The notes under the pieces: model-generated
What the model saw: only the letters and a program-made list of their open reading frames with translations
Database searches by the model: none
Told to the model about the DNA's origin: nothing
NCBI RefSeq assembly: GCF_020171285.1
Contig: NZ_JAIUZI010000004.1
Span: 258,832 to 322,831, forward strand
DNA: 64,000 nucleotides
Source of the DNA: Seohaeicola saemankumensis
GTDB taxonomy: Bacteria > Pseudomonadota > Alphaproteobacteria > Rhodobacterales > Rhodobacteraceae
Direction: 5' to 3'
Part shown: piece after piece, positions 43,468-52,190 of the stretch
How positions within the stretch are numbered: position 1 is the first letter of the stretch
How the letters are laid out: each line of letters opens with the position of its first letter
Translations under genes and position numbers: made by a program

Positions 43468-44856
43468 ATGCCAAGACATTTTGCTCTCAGCCTCGCCGCC
43501 GCCCTGTGCGCGGGACAGGTGGTCGTCGCCGAACCCGCAGCCATCAGCACCACCCCTGCCACCTATGTTCCGGTTCCCGATGGCTACGACATGCCGGCGG
43601 GTTACGATTTTGCCAATGGCCCGCCGACCGAGGCGGATTGGGTCGCCGGCGAGGCGCATCTGCTGGGGTTGCTCGAGAAACGCGATTTTGCGGCCCTGCG
43701 CGCCCATGCATGGCAGGTTTTCGCGGGCATCACCTCGCCCGCGCCTGGGGGCTACGCGGTTTGGGAAAGCTGGTATTCGTCCGACACCGTCTATGCCGGC
43801 CCGGAAGGCACGGCGCCCGAAACCCTTTCAGATCGGCGGGTGGCAATTCACAGCGCGCGTCAGCTGGGGTTTGGCCTGACCGGCGCACCTGAACCGGATC
43901 CGGGTGAATCGGTTGCGGCCAACGTGATGTTCAATCAGGAAATCCGGGATCACATCTGGAAGAACGCGCTTTACAAACCCGACACGCTGGACCTGATCAA
44001 CGCCGAATTCGACGCGAACAAGACGCCGTTGCTAGATCGTTCGATCCAGCAGTTCCCGTATCAGGCGATCGCCCTGAAAACGATCTGGAGCGTGGTGTCG
44101 AAAGAGGGGTTGACCGTTCTGCCGGTCTGGGACGGCGATCTGGATTTGCCGCAGGTCAAGGTCAGCCCGCCCTATCCCTCGGATGTCTGGACCCGCTGTG
44201 TCGCGGTCTCTCCCGATCCGGGCTATGCGCAGCCAACGGCCCAGGTGACCTGCAACCGGCAACCGCTTGAGGCGACTGTGGTCGGGCTGGACGGGTTCTA
44301 TCATTTCCAGATCACCCAGGCGGAACTGGACGCGGTGACCAAGGCGGTGCGCCCCGGGCCGGTGGACGGCACGCCGTCCAAGATCAAGGTGGGCGATTAT
44401 GCAATCCTGCTGGGCATCCATTTTACCACGCGCGAAATCCCGAACTGGGTCTGGGCCACTGCCTGGTGGCACGATCAGCCGAACGGGGCGCCCTATGGTC
44501 TGGGCCGACCTGACAATGTCACCGGTGTCTGGCGCAACTACCGCATGAACAGCGGTTACAGCCGCGAGGTGCCGGTGGCCATCGACGGCGGACCGGCAAC
44601 GGTCTGGAATCCATACATCGAGGGGAAATACCCCGATGGAATGCGGTCGAACTGCATGAGCTGCCATGTCCGCGCGGTTTATCCGCGTCTGGAACCGGTG
44701 ATCGACGGTTTTGACATGTGCGGCGCATTGCCGGTTTTGCGGGGCGACGCATCGTTGCCGCTGAACGATCCTGTGCTTGCAACGCGGACGCGGTTGGAGT
44801 TCCTGTGGTCGATCCTGCTGGATACACGGCCCGAGGACAAGGCGCCCTGCGGATAG
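43468..44856 (+). CDS. Exported monohaem c-type cytochrome-like protein
   Basis: A 462-residue protein starting at the ATG at 43468 (AAGGAA site) with a signal peptide (MPRHFALSLAAALCAGQVVVA). A single haem c motif CMSCH lies at residues 396-400, near the C-terminus. The large N-terminal region has aromatic-rich segments (AVWESWYSS, IPNWVWATAWWHD) but no family I can name. I infer a periplasmic electron-transfer or redox enzyme. It is divergent from the YiiX-like gene and may work with the dihaem protein upstream. Confidence 0.7.
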   Translation: MPRHFALSLAAALCAGQVVVAEPAAISTTPATYVPVPDGYDMPAGYDFANGPPTEADWVAGEAHLLGLLEKRDFAALRAHAWQVFAGITSPAPGGYAVWESWYSSDTVYAGPEGTAPETLSDRRVAIHSARQLGFGLTGAPEPDPGESVAANVMFNQEIRDHIWKNALYKPDTLDLINAEFDANKTPLLDRSIQQFPYQAIALKTIWSVVSKEGLTVLPVWDGDLDLPQVKVSPPYPSDVWTRCVAVSPDPGYAQPTAQVTCNRQPLEATVVGLDGFYHFQITQAELDAVTKAVRPGPVDGTPSKIKVGDYAILLGIHFTTREIPNWVWATAWWHDQPNGAPYGLGRPDNVTGVWRNYRMNSGYSREVPVAIDGGPATVWNPYIEGKYPDGMRSNCMSCHVRAVYPRLEPVIDGFDMCGALPVLRGDASLPLNDPVLATRTRLEFLWSILLDTRPEDKAPCG

Positions 44857-44967
44857 CGGGACGGGGCATCAGGATCCAAGGTCTGCGTCGCGCTTGGCGG
44901 GCTTTTGCCGCATTGAAGATTGAAGGTGGCGACCCTAGCTGTGGACCAAGCTGCCAAGGAGCCTGCC

Positions 44968-45429
44968 ATGCGCCCCGCCGATCGGTCGGCCTATTCCTAT
45001 CGCGATGACGACCGTGTCCCAGAGTTTGACGAGGGTCGGATACTGCTGGTCATGGACGGCGATTGTGCCCTGTGTTCAGCGGCGGCCCGGCGGATCGCCG
45101 CGCTGGATCGCTACGACGAGGTGCGGATCACGACGATGCAGCGGCCGTTGGGGCGCGCCTTGCTGGAACACTACGATCTGGACGCCCACGACCCCGCCAC
45201 CTGGCTGATGCTGCGTGACGGTCAGGCGCGCGGGTCTCTTGATGCGATCTTGACGCTGGGCGCGCATCTGCACCCGGCCTTTCGTCCGCTGGGTGTCTTG
45301 CGGGTTTTGCCGGTTCGGGTCCAGGACTGGCTTTATGCCCGGATCGCCCGCAACCGCTACGCGATGTTCGGCCGCGACGATCTCTGCGCCCTGCCAAGTC
45401 CCGAGCTGCGGCGGCGGCTGGTGGAATGA
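44968..45429 (+). CDS. DUF393 (DCC-type thiol-disulfide oxidoreductase-like) protein
   Basis: A 153-residue protein starting at the ATG at 44968 after an AAGGA site. The DCC family motif is visible as LLVMDGDCALCSAAARRI (D-G-x-C-x2-C), with the family's later PLGVLRVLP region. Members are thought to have a thioredoxin-like redox role, but function is unproven. It overlaps the DUF4166 gene downstream (ATGA), and the two appear to be a functional pair. Confidence 0.8.
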   Translation: MRPADRSAYSYRDDDRVPEFDEGRILLVMDGDCALCSAAARRIAALDRYDEVRITTMQRPLGRALLEHYDLDAHDPATWLMLRDGQARGSLDAILTLGAHLHPAFRPLGVLRVLPVRVQDWLYARIARNRYAMFGRDDLCALPSPELRRRLVE

Positions 45430-45965
45430 ACCCGGTCGATGCCCGCTGCCTTGGACCAAAGCTGAACGACCTTGATGCCGAACTGAGCACCGTTCACGGC
45501 GGGTACGGAAGGTTTCAAGGACAGATTGCGGTGGATGCGCCCGCGCGCTTTCCATTGCGCCAGATCTGCCGATTGATGGGATTTCCCGAGGCGACCGAGG
45601 GCGCCGCGTTCCAGTTCAGCACCGAACGCGGGCATATCGCGGATATCTGGACCCGGCAAATCGGCGACCAATTCATGCGGTCGCAACTCTGGGTAACAGG
45701 CGATGGATACCTGGCCGAAAAACTGGGGCCGGTCACGGCAGTTTCGGCAATTCAGATCAAAGATGGCGCCCTGTGTCTGCGTTTGCGGCGCATGCGGGTT
45801 CTGGGCATCCCCGTGCCGCTGGTGCTCGCGCCGCGAGTGGAAACCATCGAGCGCGGACAGGACGGCCTCTACATCTTTGACGTATCCATCCGGTTGCCCC
45901 TCGCACGCGCGCCATTGGTGCGCTACGCAGGTTTTCTCGCGGTCTCTTTCAGCGTATCCGCCTAG
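45426..45965 (+). CDS. DUF4166 family protein
   Basis: A 179-residue protein that appears to be a DUF4166 domain, with the segment GYGRFQGQIAVDAPARFPLRQICRLMGFP followed by a beta-rich region ending in PLVRYAGFLAV. Function is unknown. In other bacteria this domain is found fused to NAD-dependent epimerase-like or DCC proteins, which agrees with its coupling to the DUF393 gene here. Confidence 0.65.
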   Translation: MNPVDARCLGPKLNDLDAELSTVHGGYGRFQGQIAVDAPARFPLRQICRLMGFPEATEGAAFQFSTERGHIADIWTRQIGDQFMRSQLWVTGDGYLAEKLGPVTAVSAIQIKDGALCLRLRRMRVLGIPVPLVLAPRVETIERGQDGLYIFDVSIRLPLARAPLVRYAGFLAVSFSVSA

Positions 45966-46065
45966 CCGTTTCACCGGCCCGACCGGGGCTACCTTTGCTG
46001 AGCGCGGCTTTTACCACTGGCGTTCTGACAGGCGGAATATTGGTTTCGGCTGGCGGCCCGCGATA

Positions 46066-46094
46066 TTGACCCTAGGGAAGTTCGTTGCTATTCA
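46066..46094 (+). promoter_or_regulatory. Sigma-70-like promoter of the araC-family gene
   Basis: TTGACC at 46066-46071 and TATTCA at 46089-46094 are separated by exactly 17 bases, followed by an AT-rich start region and the start codon at 46128. It is the best housekeeping-type promoter I found by eye in the window. Confidence 0.6.
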
Positions 46095-46127
46095 ATCTTA
46101 TCGTATCGGGGAGGCAGCGCAGGCAAC

Positions 46128-47189
46128 ATGGATGGACAGAACGCCGAGGTTCTTTCACCCGCCGAAACGGTGCCATCAAGCTTTTCCGCACAGGTGTTTT
46201 CGACCCGGATCCTGGCCGCTGTCGTGTTCCAGCTGCATCAGCAGGGCATCCCGCCCGAGGCCACGCTGGAGGGAACCCAAATCGCGCCTGCCCAGCTCGA
46301 CGATCATACGACCCGCACCTCTTACCGTCAGCTGGACCGGGTATTGCGCAACGCCCTACGCCTGACACGGGATCCGGCGATCGCCTTGCGCGCCGGACGG
46401 CGGATGCGGATCACCAGCTATGGCATGTATGGCTACGCGGTGCTGAGCAGTGAAACCTTTGATGATGTCCGCCGGATCGTAACGCGGTACAAACATGTGG
46501 TCGGCCCGCTGGTTGATACCAGCATTCACAAGGACGGCGAAACGGTCGTCTGCCGGCTGGAGCCCATGTACTGGCACGACGTGTCGCAGGATATCTACCG
46601 GTTCGCGGTGGAATTCGGGCTGGCCGCCAGCCTCGCGATCCGCAAGGATCTGTGCGGGCCTGACTTTACGTTTTCCGAGGTTTCCCTGGCCTATCCGGCG
46701 CCAGGGCACCGCGCCGTTTATGAGGACATGTTCGCATGTCCGGTCCGATTCGACAGGCAGGTCAATGCCGCGTATTACGACCAGGCATGGGTTGACGGAC
46801 CGATGCCGCTGGCCGATGCCCGCAGCAACTCCATGGCGCGCGAAATGTGCGAACAGCTGCTGCGCGAAGTCAATCAGGCCGGCGGAATTGCCGCCGAGGT
46901 GCAAAAGGTTCTGGTCGGGCGGTTGGGGCATTTCCCCAACATGGACTCGATCGCGGAACTGGTTGGAATGCACCCGCGCGCCCTGCGTCGCAAGCTCCAG
47001 TCCGAGGGCACGTCGTTCCGGCACCTGCTGTCAGACGTTCGGATGCGGCTGGCGGTTGAATACCTACAGAAAACCATGCTGACGAACGAAGAGATCGCGC
47101 ACCGGCTCGGGTATCGCGATCCGGCCAACTTCCGCCATGCCTTCAAGCGTTGGAAGGGCAGGAGCCCCTCGGCCTTTCGGGCAGAGTAG
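46128..47189 (+). CDS. AraC family transcriptional regulator with arabinose-binding-like N-domain
   Basis: A 353-residue regulator of the OruR/ArgR-type AraC subfamily. The first 230 residues are the ligand domain (RITSYGMYGYAVLSSETFDDV near residue 95). The last 90 are the double helix-turn-helix (MDSIAELVGMHPRALRRKLQ and NEEIAHRLGYRDPANFRHAFKRW). Relatives control catabolism of lipids, aromatics or amino acids. It precedes an esterase-phasin-ligase-WS/DGAT group on the same strand and may control it; that is inferred from position. Confidence 0.9.
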   Translation: MDGQNAEVLSPAETVPSSFSAQVFSTRILAAVVFQLHQQGIPPEATLEGTQIAPAQLDDHTTRTSYRQLDRVLRNALRLTRDPAIALRAGRRMRITSYGMYGYAVLSSETFDDVRRIVTRYKHVVGPLVDTSIHKDGETVVCRLEPMYWHDVSQDIYRFAVEFGLAASLAIRKDLCGPDFTFSEVSLAYPAPGHRAVYEDMFACPVRFDRQVNAAYYDQAWVDGPMPLADARSNSMAREMCEQLLREVNQAGGIAAEVQKVLVGRLGHFPNMDSIAELVGMHPRALRRKLQSEGTSFRHLLSDVRMRLAVEYLQKTMLTNEEIAHRLGYRDPANFRHAFKRWKGRSPSAFRAE

Positions 47190-47263
47190 ACCAGCCCGCC
47201 CGCAACCGGCAGATGCCGATTCTGTCGCAGCCCTGTCCCCAAATGACCGGCCAAGTGGTCACT

Positions 47264-47282
47264 CCGAACCTCGTCGGTTCGG
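47264..47282 (+). terminator. Hairpin downstream of the araC-family gene
   Basis: CCGAACC at 47264-47270 pairs with GGTTCGG at 47276-47282 around a five-base loop, 75 bases after the regulator's stop. A weaker TGACC-N8-GGTCA repeat lies just before it (47244-47261). There is no T run. Confidence 0.4.
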
Positions 47283-47423
47283 AAAATGCGAATTACTCAT
47301 GCCGATCAAGAGTCGCGATCCCGGACTAACGCCCCCGGTTCACAAGTGGGCATGTCCAATCGCAGGCTGGGGACATGGACGTGCGGGCTCTGGTTGCCCT
47401 AGCGTCAATAGGAGAGAGCTGCC

Positions 47424-48221
47424 ATGGGCACATCGCCCGATCCGGTCGCGCCGCCGTCGCGAATGCTGTTGAACCTCGAACTGAGGGCCGCGTTCGAACT
47501 GCAGGCTTTCATTACCGCCTACCCGATGCTGCGGCAGGCGCCGCGCGGTGACGGGCATCCGGTCATGGTGCTGCCCGGTCTGAGCGCCAGCGATCATTCG
47601 ACGGTGCCGCTGCGCACTTATCTGCGCGAACAGGGGTACCGGGTGCACGGCTGGAAACAGGGCCAGAACAAAGGTCCACGCCCAGGCGTGGAACAGGCGC
47701 TGGACGGCCGCCTGGCCGAACTTTTTGACCGCTACGATGCTCCCGTCAGCCTGATCGGGATCAGCCTGGGCGGTATCTTTGCCCGCGAACTGGCGCGGCG
47801 GTCGCCGGACAAGGTGCGGCAGGTGATCACGCTGGGCAGCCCGATCGGCAACCCGCCAAAAGCCAGCAATGTCTGGCCGCTCTACGAACGGCTGAGCGCA
47901 CGCGAGATCGGCACCTGGCACCGGGGCCGCGACATAACAGAGCCGCCGCCGGTCCCCTGCACCGCGATTTTCACCCGCACGGACGGGATCGTGGCCTGGC
48001 AGGGGTGCCGTGAACGCAAGGACACCTGGACCGACAATATCGAGGTCGACGGCAGTCACAGCGGTTTGGGCCACAACCCGCTTGCGGTTTTTGCAATCGC
48101 GGACCGTTTGGCACAGCCACAGGACGAATGGGCGCCATTTGACCGGGGCGGTGTGCGCAGGCCTCTATATCCGGACCCCAACCGGCCCGACGACAGTCGC
48201 GCCAACCCCTTCGCGGCGTGA
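47424..48221 (+). CDS. Alpha/beta-fold esterase or lipase
   Basis: A 265-residue hydrolase with a clear nucleophile elbow LIGISLGGIFARELA (near residues 110-123), an oxyanion region VMVLPGLSASDHS, and a final His in VDGSHSGLGHNP. There is no signal peptide. Given the phasin, acyl-CoA ligase and WS/DGAT genes that follow, it may act on stored lipid or polyester. The ATG is preceded by AGGAGAGAG. Confidence 0.8.
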   Translation: MGTSPDPVAPPSRMLLNLELRAAFELQAFITAYPMLRQAPRGDGHPVMVLPGLSASDHSTVPLRTYLREQGYRVHGWKQGQNKGPRPGVEQALDGRLAELFDRYDAPVSLIGISLGGIFARELARRSPDKVRQVITLGSPIGNPPKASNVWPLYERLSAREIGTWHRGRDITEPPPVPCTAIFTRTDGIVAWQGCRERKDTWTDNIEVDGSHSGLGHNPLAVFAIADRLAQPQDEWAPFDRGGVRRPLYPDPNRPDDSRANPFAA

Positions 48222-48263
48222 CGCCACCCACCATACTGCATACTTCTGACAAGGATCTTACCG

Positions 48264-48698
48264 ATGAACGCCAAAGCGACCTCCACATCGACCGACCCCA
48301 TCTCGAAATGGACGGAAGAGATGAAAAACCTGTTTGAAAAATACAAGATGCCCGGTCTTGACCTGGACGCGCTGTCCGACTGGCAGCGCAAGGATATCGA
48401 GGCCCTGACCGAGGCCAATCGCACCGCCACCGAAGGCATGAGCGCGCTGGTCAAACGCCGGACCGAAATCCTCGAAGAGGCGCTGTCGCAGTGGCAGTCG
48501 GCCGTCAAGGACGCCACCGGCGCCGACGCGCTGGCGAAACAGACCGAGATCGCCCAGGAAGGCTTCAACAAGGCGCTGGCCAACTACCGTGAACTCGCCG
48601 AGATGGAAGTGAAGACCTACAGCGACGCCTGGAAGGTTGTGCAGGACCGGATGCAGGAAAACATGACCAACCTGCAGAAGATGCTGCAGCCCAAGTAA
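48264..48698 (+). CDS. Phasin family protein
   Basis: A 144-residue, almost entirely helical and amphipathic protein (KWTEEMKNLFEKYKMPGLDLDALSDWQRKDIEAL ... VVQDRMQENMTNLQKM), typical of granule-coating phasins of about 110-150 residues. Phasins cover polyhydroxyalkanoate granules and sometimes triacylglycerol or wax droplets. Here the neighbours are an acyl-CoA ligase and a WS/DGAT, with no phaC in the window, so it may coat neutral-lipid inclusions. Confidence 0.85.
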   Translation: MNAKATSTSTDPISKWTEEMKNLFEKYKMPGLDLDALSDWQRKDIEALTEANRTATEGMSALVKRRTEILEEALSQWQSAVKDATGADALAKQTEIAQEGFNKALANYRELAEMEVKTYSDAWKVVQDRMQENMTNLQKMLQPK

Positions 48699-48747
48699 TC
48701 CGGACCCCTTTGGCGGCGCCCCTTGAACGGAGGCCGCAGACCCTGAT

Positions 48748-48768
48748 GGGAGCAGCCCCGCTGCCCCC
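48748..48768 (+). terminator. Hairpin between the phasin and acyl-CoA ligase genes
   Basis: GGGAGCAGC at 48748-48756 pairs with GCTGCCCCC at 48760-48768 (one A-C mismatch) around CCC. It lies 50 bases after the phasin stop and could limit read-through, which would give the phasin a higher level than the downstream genes. There is no T run. Confidence 0.4.
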
Positions 48769-48798
48769 AGCCCGTATACCTTTGCCGTGGAGAGACCG

Positions 48799-50514
48799 AT
48801 GACTGACCGACCCTGGACCAAATCCTATCCCGACGGCGTGCGCTGGGATATCGAAATCGCCCCCGAGGCGGTCACCTCGATTTTGAACAACAGCGTGGCC
48901 CGCTGGCCGGATGCTCCGGCCATCGAGTTCATGGGCAAGCGCATGAGCTACGCCGAACTCGGGGCCCGCTCTGACCGGGTTGCGCGCGGGCTACAGGATC
49001 TGGGTGTCGGGCCGGGGGTGCATGTGGGGTTGTACCTGCCAAACTCACCGCATTGCCTGATCGCCTTCTTTGGCATCCTCAAGGCGGGCGGCACGGTGGT
49101 GAACTATTCGCCACTGGATGCCGCGGGCGTGCTGCAGCACAAGATTGAGGACAGCGAAACCGATATCCTGATCACGCTCGATCTGGCTGCTTTGTATCCC
49201 AACATGGCGCCGATGCTGGGCAAGACCCGGCTGAAGAAACTGGTTGTCGGCAACCTTGGCGAAATGTCCCCGGCACCCGAGGCGGTGACCGCCCAGTTGC
49301 AGGCCGCCGGCGCGCTCAGTGACGTCGCATGGGACGACCGGCACATCAGTTTTGCCGATCTCGCGGACAATGACGGCGATTTCACCCCCTACCGCGTCGA
49401 CCGCCCCGAAGAGGCCATCGCGGTGCTGCAATATACCGGCGGCACCACCGGCATGCCAAAGGGCGCGATGCTGACCCATGCAAATCTCTGCGCCGCGACC
49501 CGGCAATACTGGACCGTGACCGACGGGACGGTTCCGGTGCTGGAAAAGGCGCAGGAACGCACGCTGGCGGTGCTGCCACCGTTCCATATCTATGCGCTGA
49601 CCGCCAACATGCTGTTCGGCATCCATTGCGGTTCCGAGATCATCCAGCACCTGAAATTCGACCCCAAGGCGATCCTGCAGGAAATCGAGGCCAAGCAGGT
49701 CACCATCTTCTGCGGCGTGCCGACCATGTTCACCGCCATGATTTCGCATCCCGAGACACCGAACTTCAGCCTCAAATCGCTGAAATACTGCGGCTCGGGG
49801 GGCGCGCCGCTGCCGCTGGAACTGGCGCGCCAGTTCAAGGCGATCACCGGCACCGAACTGACCGAAGGCTGGGGCATGACAGAAACCTCGCCCAGCGGCA
49901 CCTTTACCCCCGGCCAGCCCGATGCCCTGCGCAAACCGGGATCCTGCGGCATGCCGGTGCCCGGATCGGACATCAAGTTCCTCAGCCTCGATAACCCGGT
50001 GCAATACGTGGCGGACGGCGAAACCGGCGAGATCTGTATCAAAGGCCCCAACGTGATGAAGGGCTACTGGAAGAACGAACAGGCCACCGCCGAGGCAACC
50101 ACCTACGACGGCTACCTGCGCACCGGTGACGTTGGTTACATGGACGAAGACGGGTTCATCTACATTGTCGACCGGACCAAGGAAATGCTGCTGTGCAGTG
50201 GCTACAACGTCTATCCGCGCGTGATCGAAGAGGCGATCTACCAGCACCCGGCGGTGGAAGAAGTGGCCGTGATTGGCGTGCACGACGAATACCGCGGCCA
50301 ATCTCCCAAGGCCTTTGTCACACTGAAACCCGGCGCGCGCGCCTTTACCCTGTCAGAGCTGCAGGAATTTTTGAAAGACAAGCTGGGCAAGCACGAAATG
50401 GTGCGGGCGCTGGATATCCGGGCCGAACTGCCCAAAACGGCGGTCGGCAAGATCTACAAGAAAGACCTGCACGACGAAGAAGATGCCGCCGCTGCCCAAA
50501 TGGCCGCCACCTGA
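48799..50514 (+). CDS. AMP-forming acyl-CoA synthetase (long-chain fatty acid type)
   Basis: A 571-residue adenylate-forming ligase starting at the ATG at 48799 (GGAGAGA site). The P-loop-like motif is LQYTGGTTGMPKGAMLTH. Further motifs are LTEGWGMTETSPSGTF, the hinge region TGDVGYMDEDGFIYIVDRTKEML, and the C-terminal catalytic lysine in KTAVGKIYKKDL. It activates a fatty acid or related carboxylate to its CoA ester, which could feed the WS/DGAT encoded next. Confidence 0.92.
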   Translation: MTDRPWTKSYPDGVRWDIEIAPEAVTSILNNSVARWPDAPAIEFMGKRMSYAELGARSDRVARGLQDLGVGPGVHVGLYLPNSPHCLIAFFGILKAGGTVVNYSPLDAAGVLQHKIEDSETDILITLDLAALYPNMAPMLGKTRLKKLVVGNLGEMSPAPEAVTAQLQAAGALSDVAWDDRHISFADLADNDGDFTPYRVDRPEEAIAVLQYTGGTTGMPKGAMLTHANLCAATRQYWTVTDGTVPVLEKAQERTLAVLPPFHIYALTANMLFGIHCGSEIIQHLKFDPKAILQEIEAKQVTIFCGVPTMFTAMISHPETPNFSLKSLKYCGSGGAPLPLELARQFKAITGTELTEGWGMTETSPSGTFTPGQPDALRKPGSCGMPVPGSDIKFLSLDNPVQYVADGETGEICIKGPNVMKGYWKNEQATAEATTYDGYLRTGDVGYMDEDGFIYIVDRTKEMLLCSGYNVYPRVIEEAIYQHPAVEEVAVIGVHDEYRGQSPKAFVTLKPGARAFTLSELQEFLKDKLGKHEMVRALDIRAELPKTAVGKIYKKDLHDEEDAAAAQMAAT

Positions 50515-50547
50515 TCCAGATGCCCGAGCGAACCGGAGATCGACCCC

Positions 50548-52083
50548 ATGGAACACCTCAGTACCATCGACGCCTCTTTCCTGCATCTGGAAACCCCGGA
50601 AACCCCGATGCACGTGGCCAGCCTGATGTTGCTGGACCTGCCCGAGGGCTATGACGGCGATTTCCTGATCGACCTGCGCACGGTAATCGGCAAGCGGATG
50701 CACCTCGCCAAAGTGCTGACCCGCAAGCTGGCGCCGATGCCTTTCGAGCTGACCGAACCGGTCTGGATCGAGGATCACGAAATCGATCTTGAACACCACA
50801 TCCGGCACCTGACCCTGCGCAAGCCCGGTTCACGGCAGCAACTGGACCAGTTGATCGCCCGGCTGCATTCCATGCTGCTCGACCGCAGCCGTCCCTTGTG
50901 GGAACTCTACGTGATCGAGGGGCTCGAAGACGGCAAGGTCGGGTTTTATTCCAAGCTCCATCACAGCGGCATCGACGGCAAGGCGGGCGTGGAATTCGCC
51001 CAGGTGCTCTATGATGCGACCGCCAAGATCCGCGAGGTGCCGCCGCCGAGACGCAGCCGCGACCAGAGCCCCTATCAGCTGGGCGTGGCCGAATTGTTGC
51101 AGGCGTCGTTCAACAACTCGGTCCGCCAGTACCGCAAGATGGCCGAGATGATGCCGGCCACCGTCAACGCGCTGGCCGCCGCCAACCGGATCATGATCAA
51201 TCAGCGCACCCAGCCCGGCGAACGGCCGCTGAACCTCGGGCTGGCGCCCAAAACCATCTTCAACGCCTCGATCACCAACCAGCGGTCCTTTTCCTGCTTC
51301 AGCCTGCCGATGGACGAGATCAAGGCCGCCGGCAAACGGGTCGGCGGCACCATCAACACGGTGGTCATGGCGATGTGCAGCGGCGCGCTGCGCGGGTTTC
51401 TCAAGGATCGCGGGCTGCTGCCCAAGGAATCGCTGATCGCCATGGTTCCGGCCAGCCTGCGCACGGCCGACGACGATTCGATGAACAATCAGGTCACCCT
51501 GATCCGGGTCGATTTGGCGACCGAGATTGACGACCTGCCGGAACGGTTCAAGATCATCCATGCCTCGTCAGAAGCGGGCAAGGCCACCGTGCGCGAACTG
51601 AAACCTGCGCTCAGCACCGAGGTGCCATTGACCGGCACGCCATGGCTGATGACAGGTTTCGCATCGATGGTCGGGCGTACCCGGCTGGTCGAACAATCGC
51701 CTTCGCTGGCCAATGTGCTGATCTCCAACGTCCCCGGACCGCCAAGACCGCTGTTCGTGGCCGGCGCGAGGGTCAGCGAGTTCTATCCGGTGTCGATCCC
51801 CTATCACGGCACCGGCCTGAACATCACGGTTCAAAGCTATGACGGCAGGCTGGAGTTCGGGCTGACCGCCTGCCGCCGCGTGCTGTCGCAGAACGAATCC
51901 TACGAACTCTGCGACCGGATGCTAAAGGCTCTTGGCGACATCAAGGCGCTGCCCTCGGCCGAGGATACCGACACGGCGGCGGCTGAGGCACCGGCAGAAC
52001 CCAAACCCGCCAAGGCGCCCGCAGCCAAGCGCAAAGCGGCGGTACGGGCCGCATCCCGGCCCAGGGGCACGACCGCGAAATAG
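50548..52083 (+). CDS. Wax ester synthase / diacylglycerol acyltransferase (WS/DGAT)
   Basis: A 511-residue acyltransferase with the catalytic motif LHHSGIDG (His138, His139), the family N-terminus LSTIDASFLHLETPETPMHV, and the late PLTGTPWL and NVPGPPRPLFVAG segments. It joins acyl-CoA to a fatty alcohol or diacylglycerol, making wax ester or triacylglycerol at the membrane. The last 40 residues are a low-complexity Ala/Lys/Pro tail (EPKPAKAPAAKRKAAVRA), which may bind inclusion surfaces or nucleic acid. It is in line with the ligase gene 33 bases upstream. Confidence 0.9.
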   Translation: MEHLSTIDASFLHLETPETPMHVASLMLLDLPEGYDGDFLIDLRTVIGKRMHLAKVLTRKLAPMPFELTEPVWIEDHEIDLEHHIRHLTLRKPGSRQQLDQLIARLHSMLLDRSRPLWELYVIEGLEDGKVGFYSKLHHSGIDGKAGVEFAQVLYDATAKIREVPPPRRSRDQSPYQLGVAELLQASFNNSVRQYRKMAEMMPATVNALAAANRIMINQRTQPGERPLNLGLAPKTIFNASITNQRSFSCFSLPMDEIKAAGKRVGGTINTVVMAMCSGALRGFLKDRGLLPKESLIAMVPASLRTADDDSMNNQVTLIRVDLATEIDDLPERFKIIHASSEAGKATVRELKPALSTEVPLTGTPWLMTGFASMVGRTRLVEQSPSLANVLISNVPGPPRPLFVAGARVSEFYPVSIPYHGTGLNITVQSYDGRLEFGLTACRRVLSQNESYELCDRMLKALGDIKALPSAEDTDTAAAEAPAEPKPAKAPAAKRKAAVRAASRPRGTTAK

Positions 52084-52190
52084 CGGACCACGAAAAGATA
52101 CATCCGGGCTGGCGATTTGTCGCACTCTGGGCAAGAGTGTGGTGATCGCCGCCTTTCGTGCGGCCCGAAATTGCGCCGGAGCCCGAAGCC

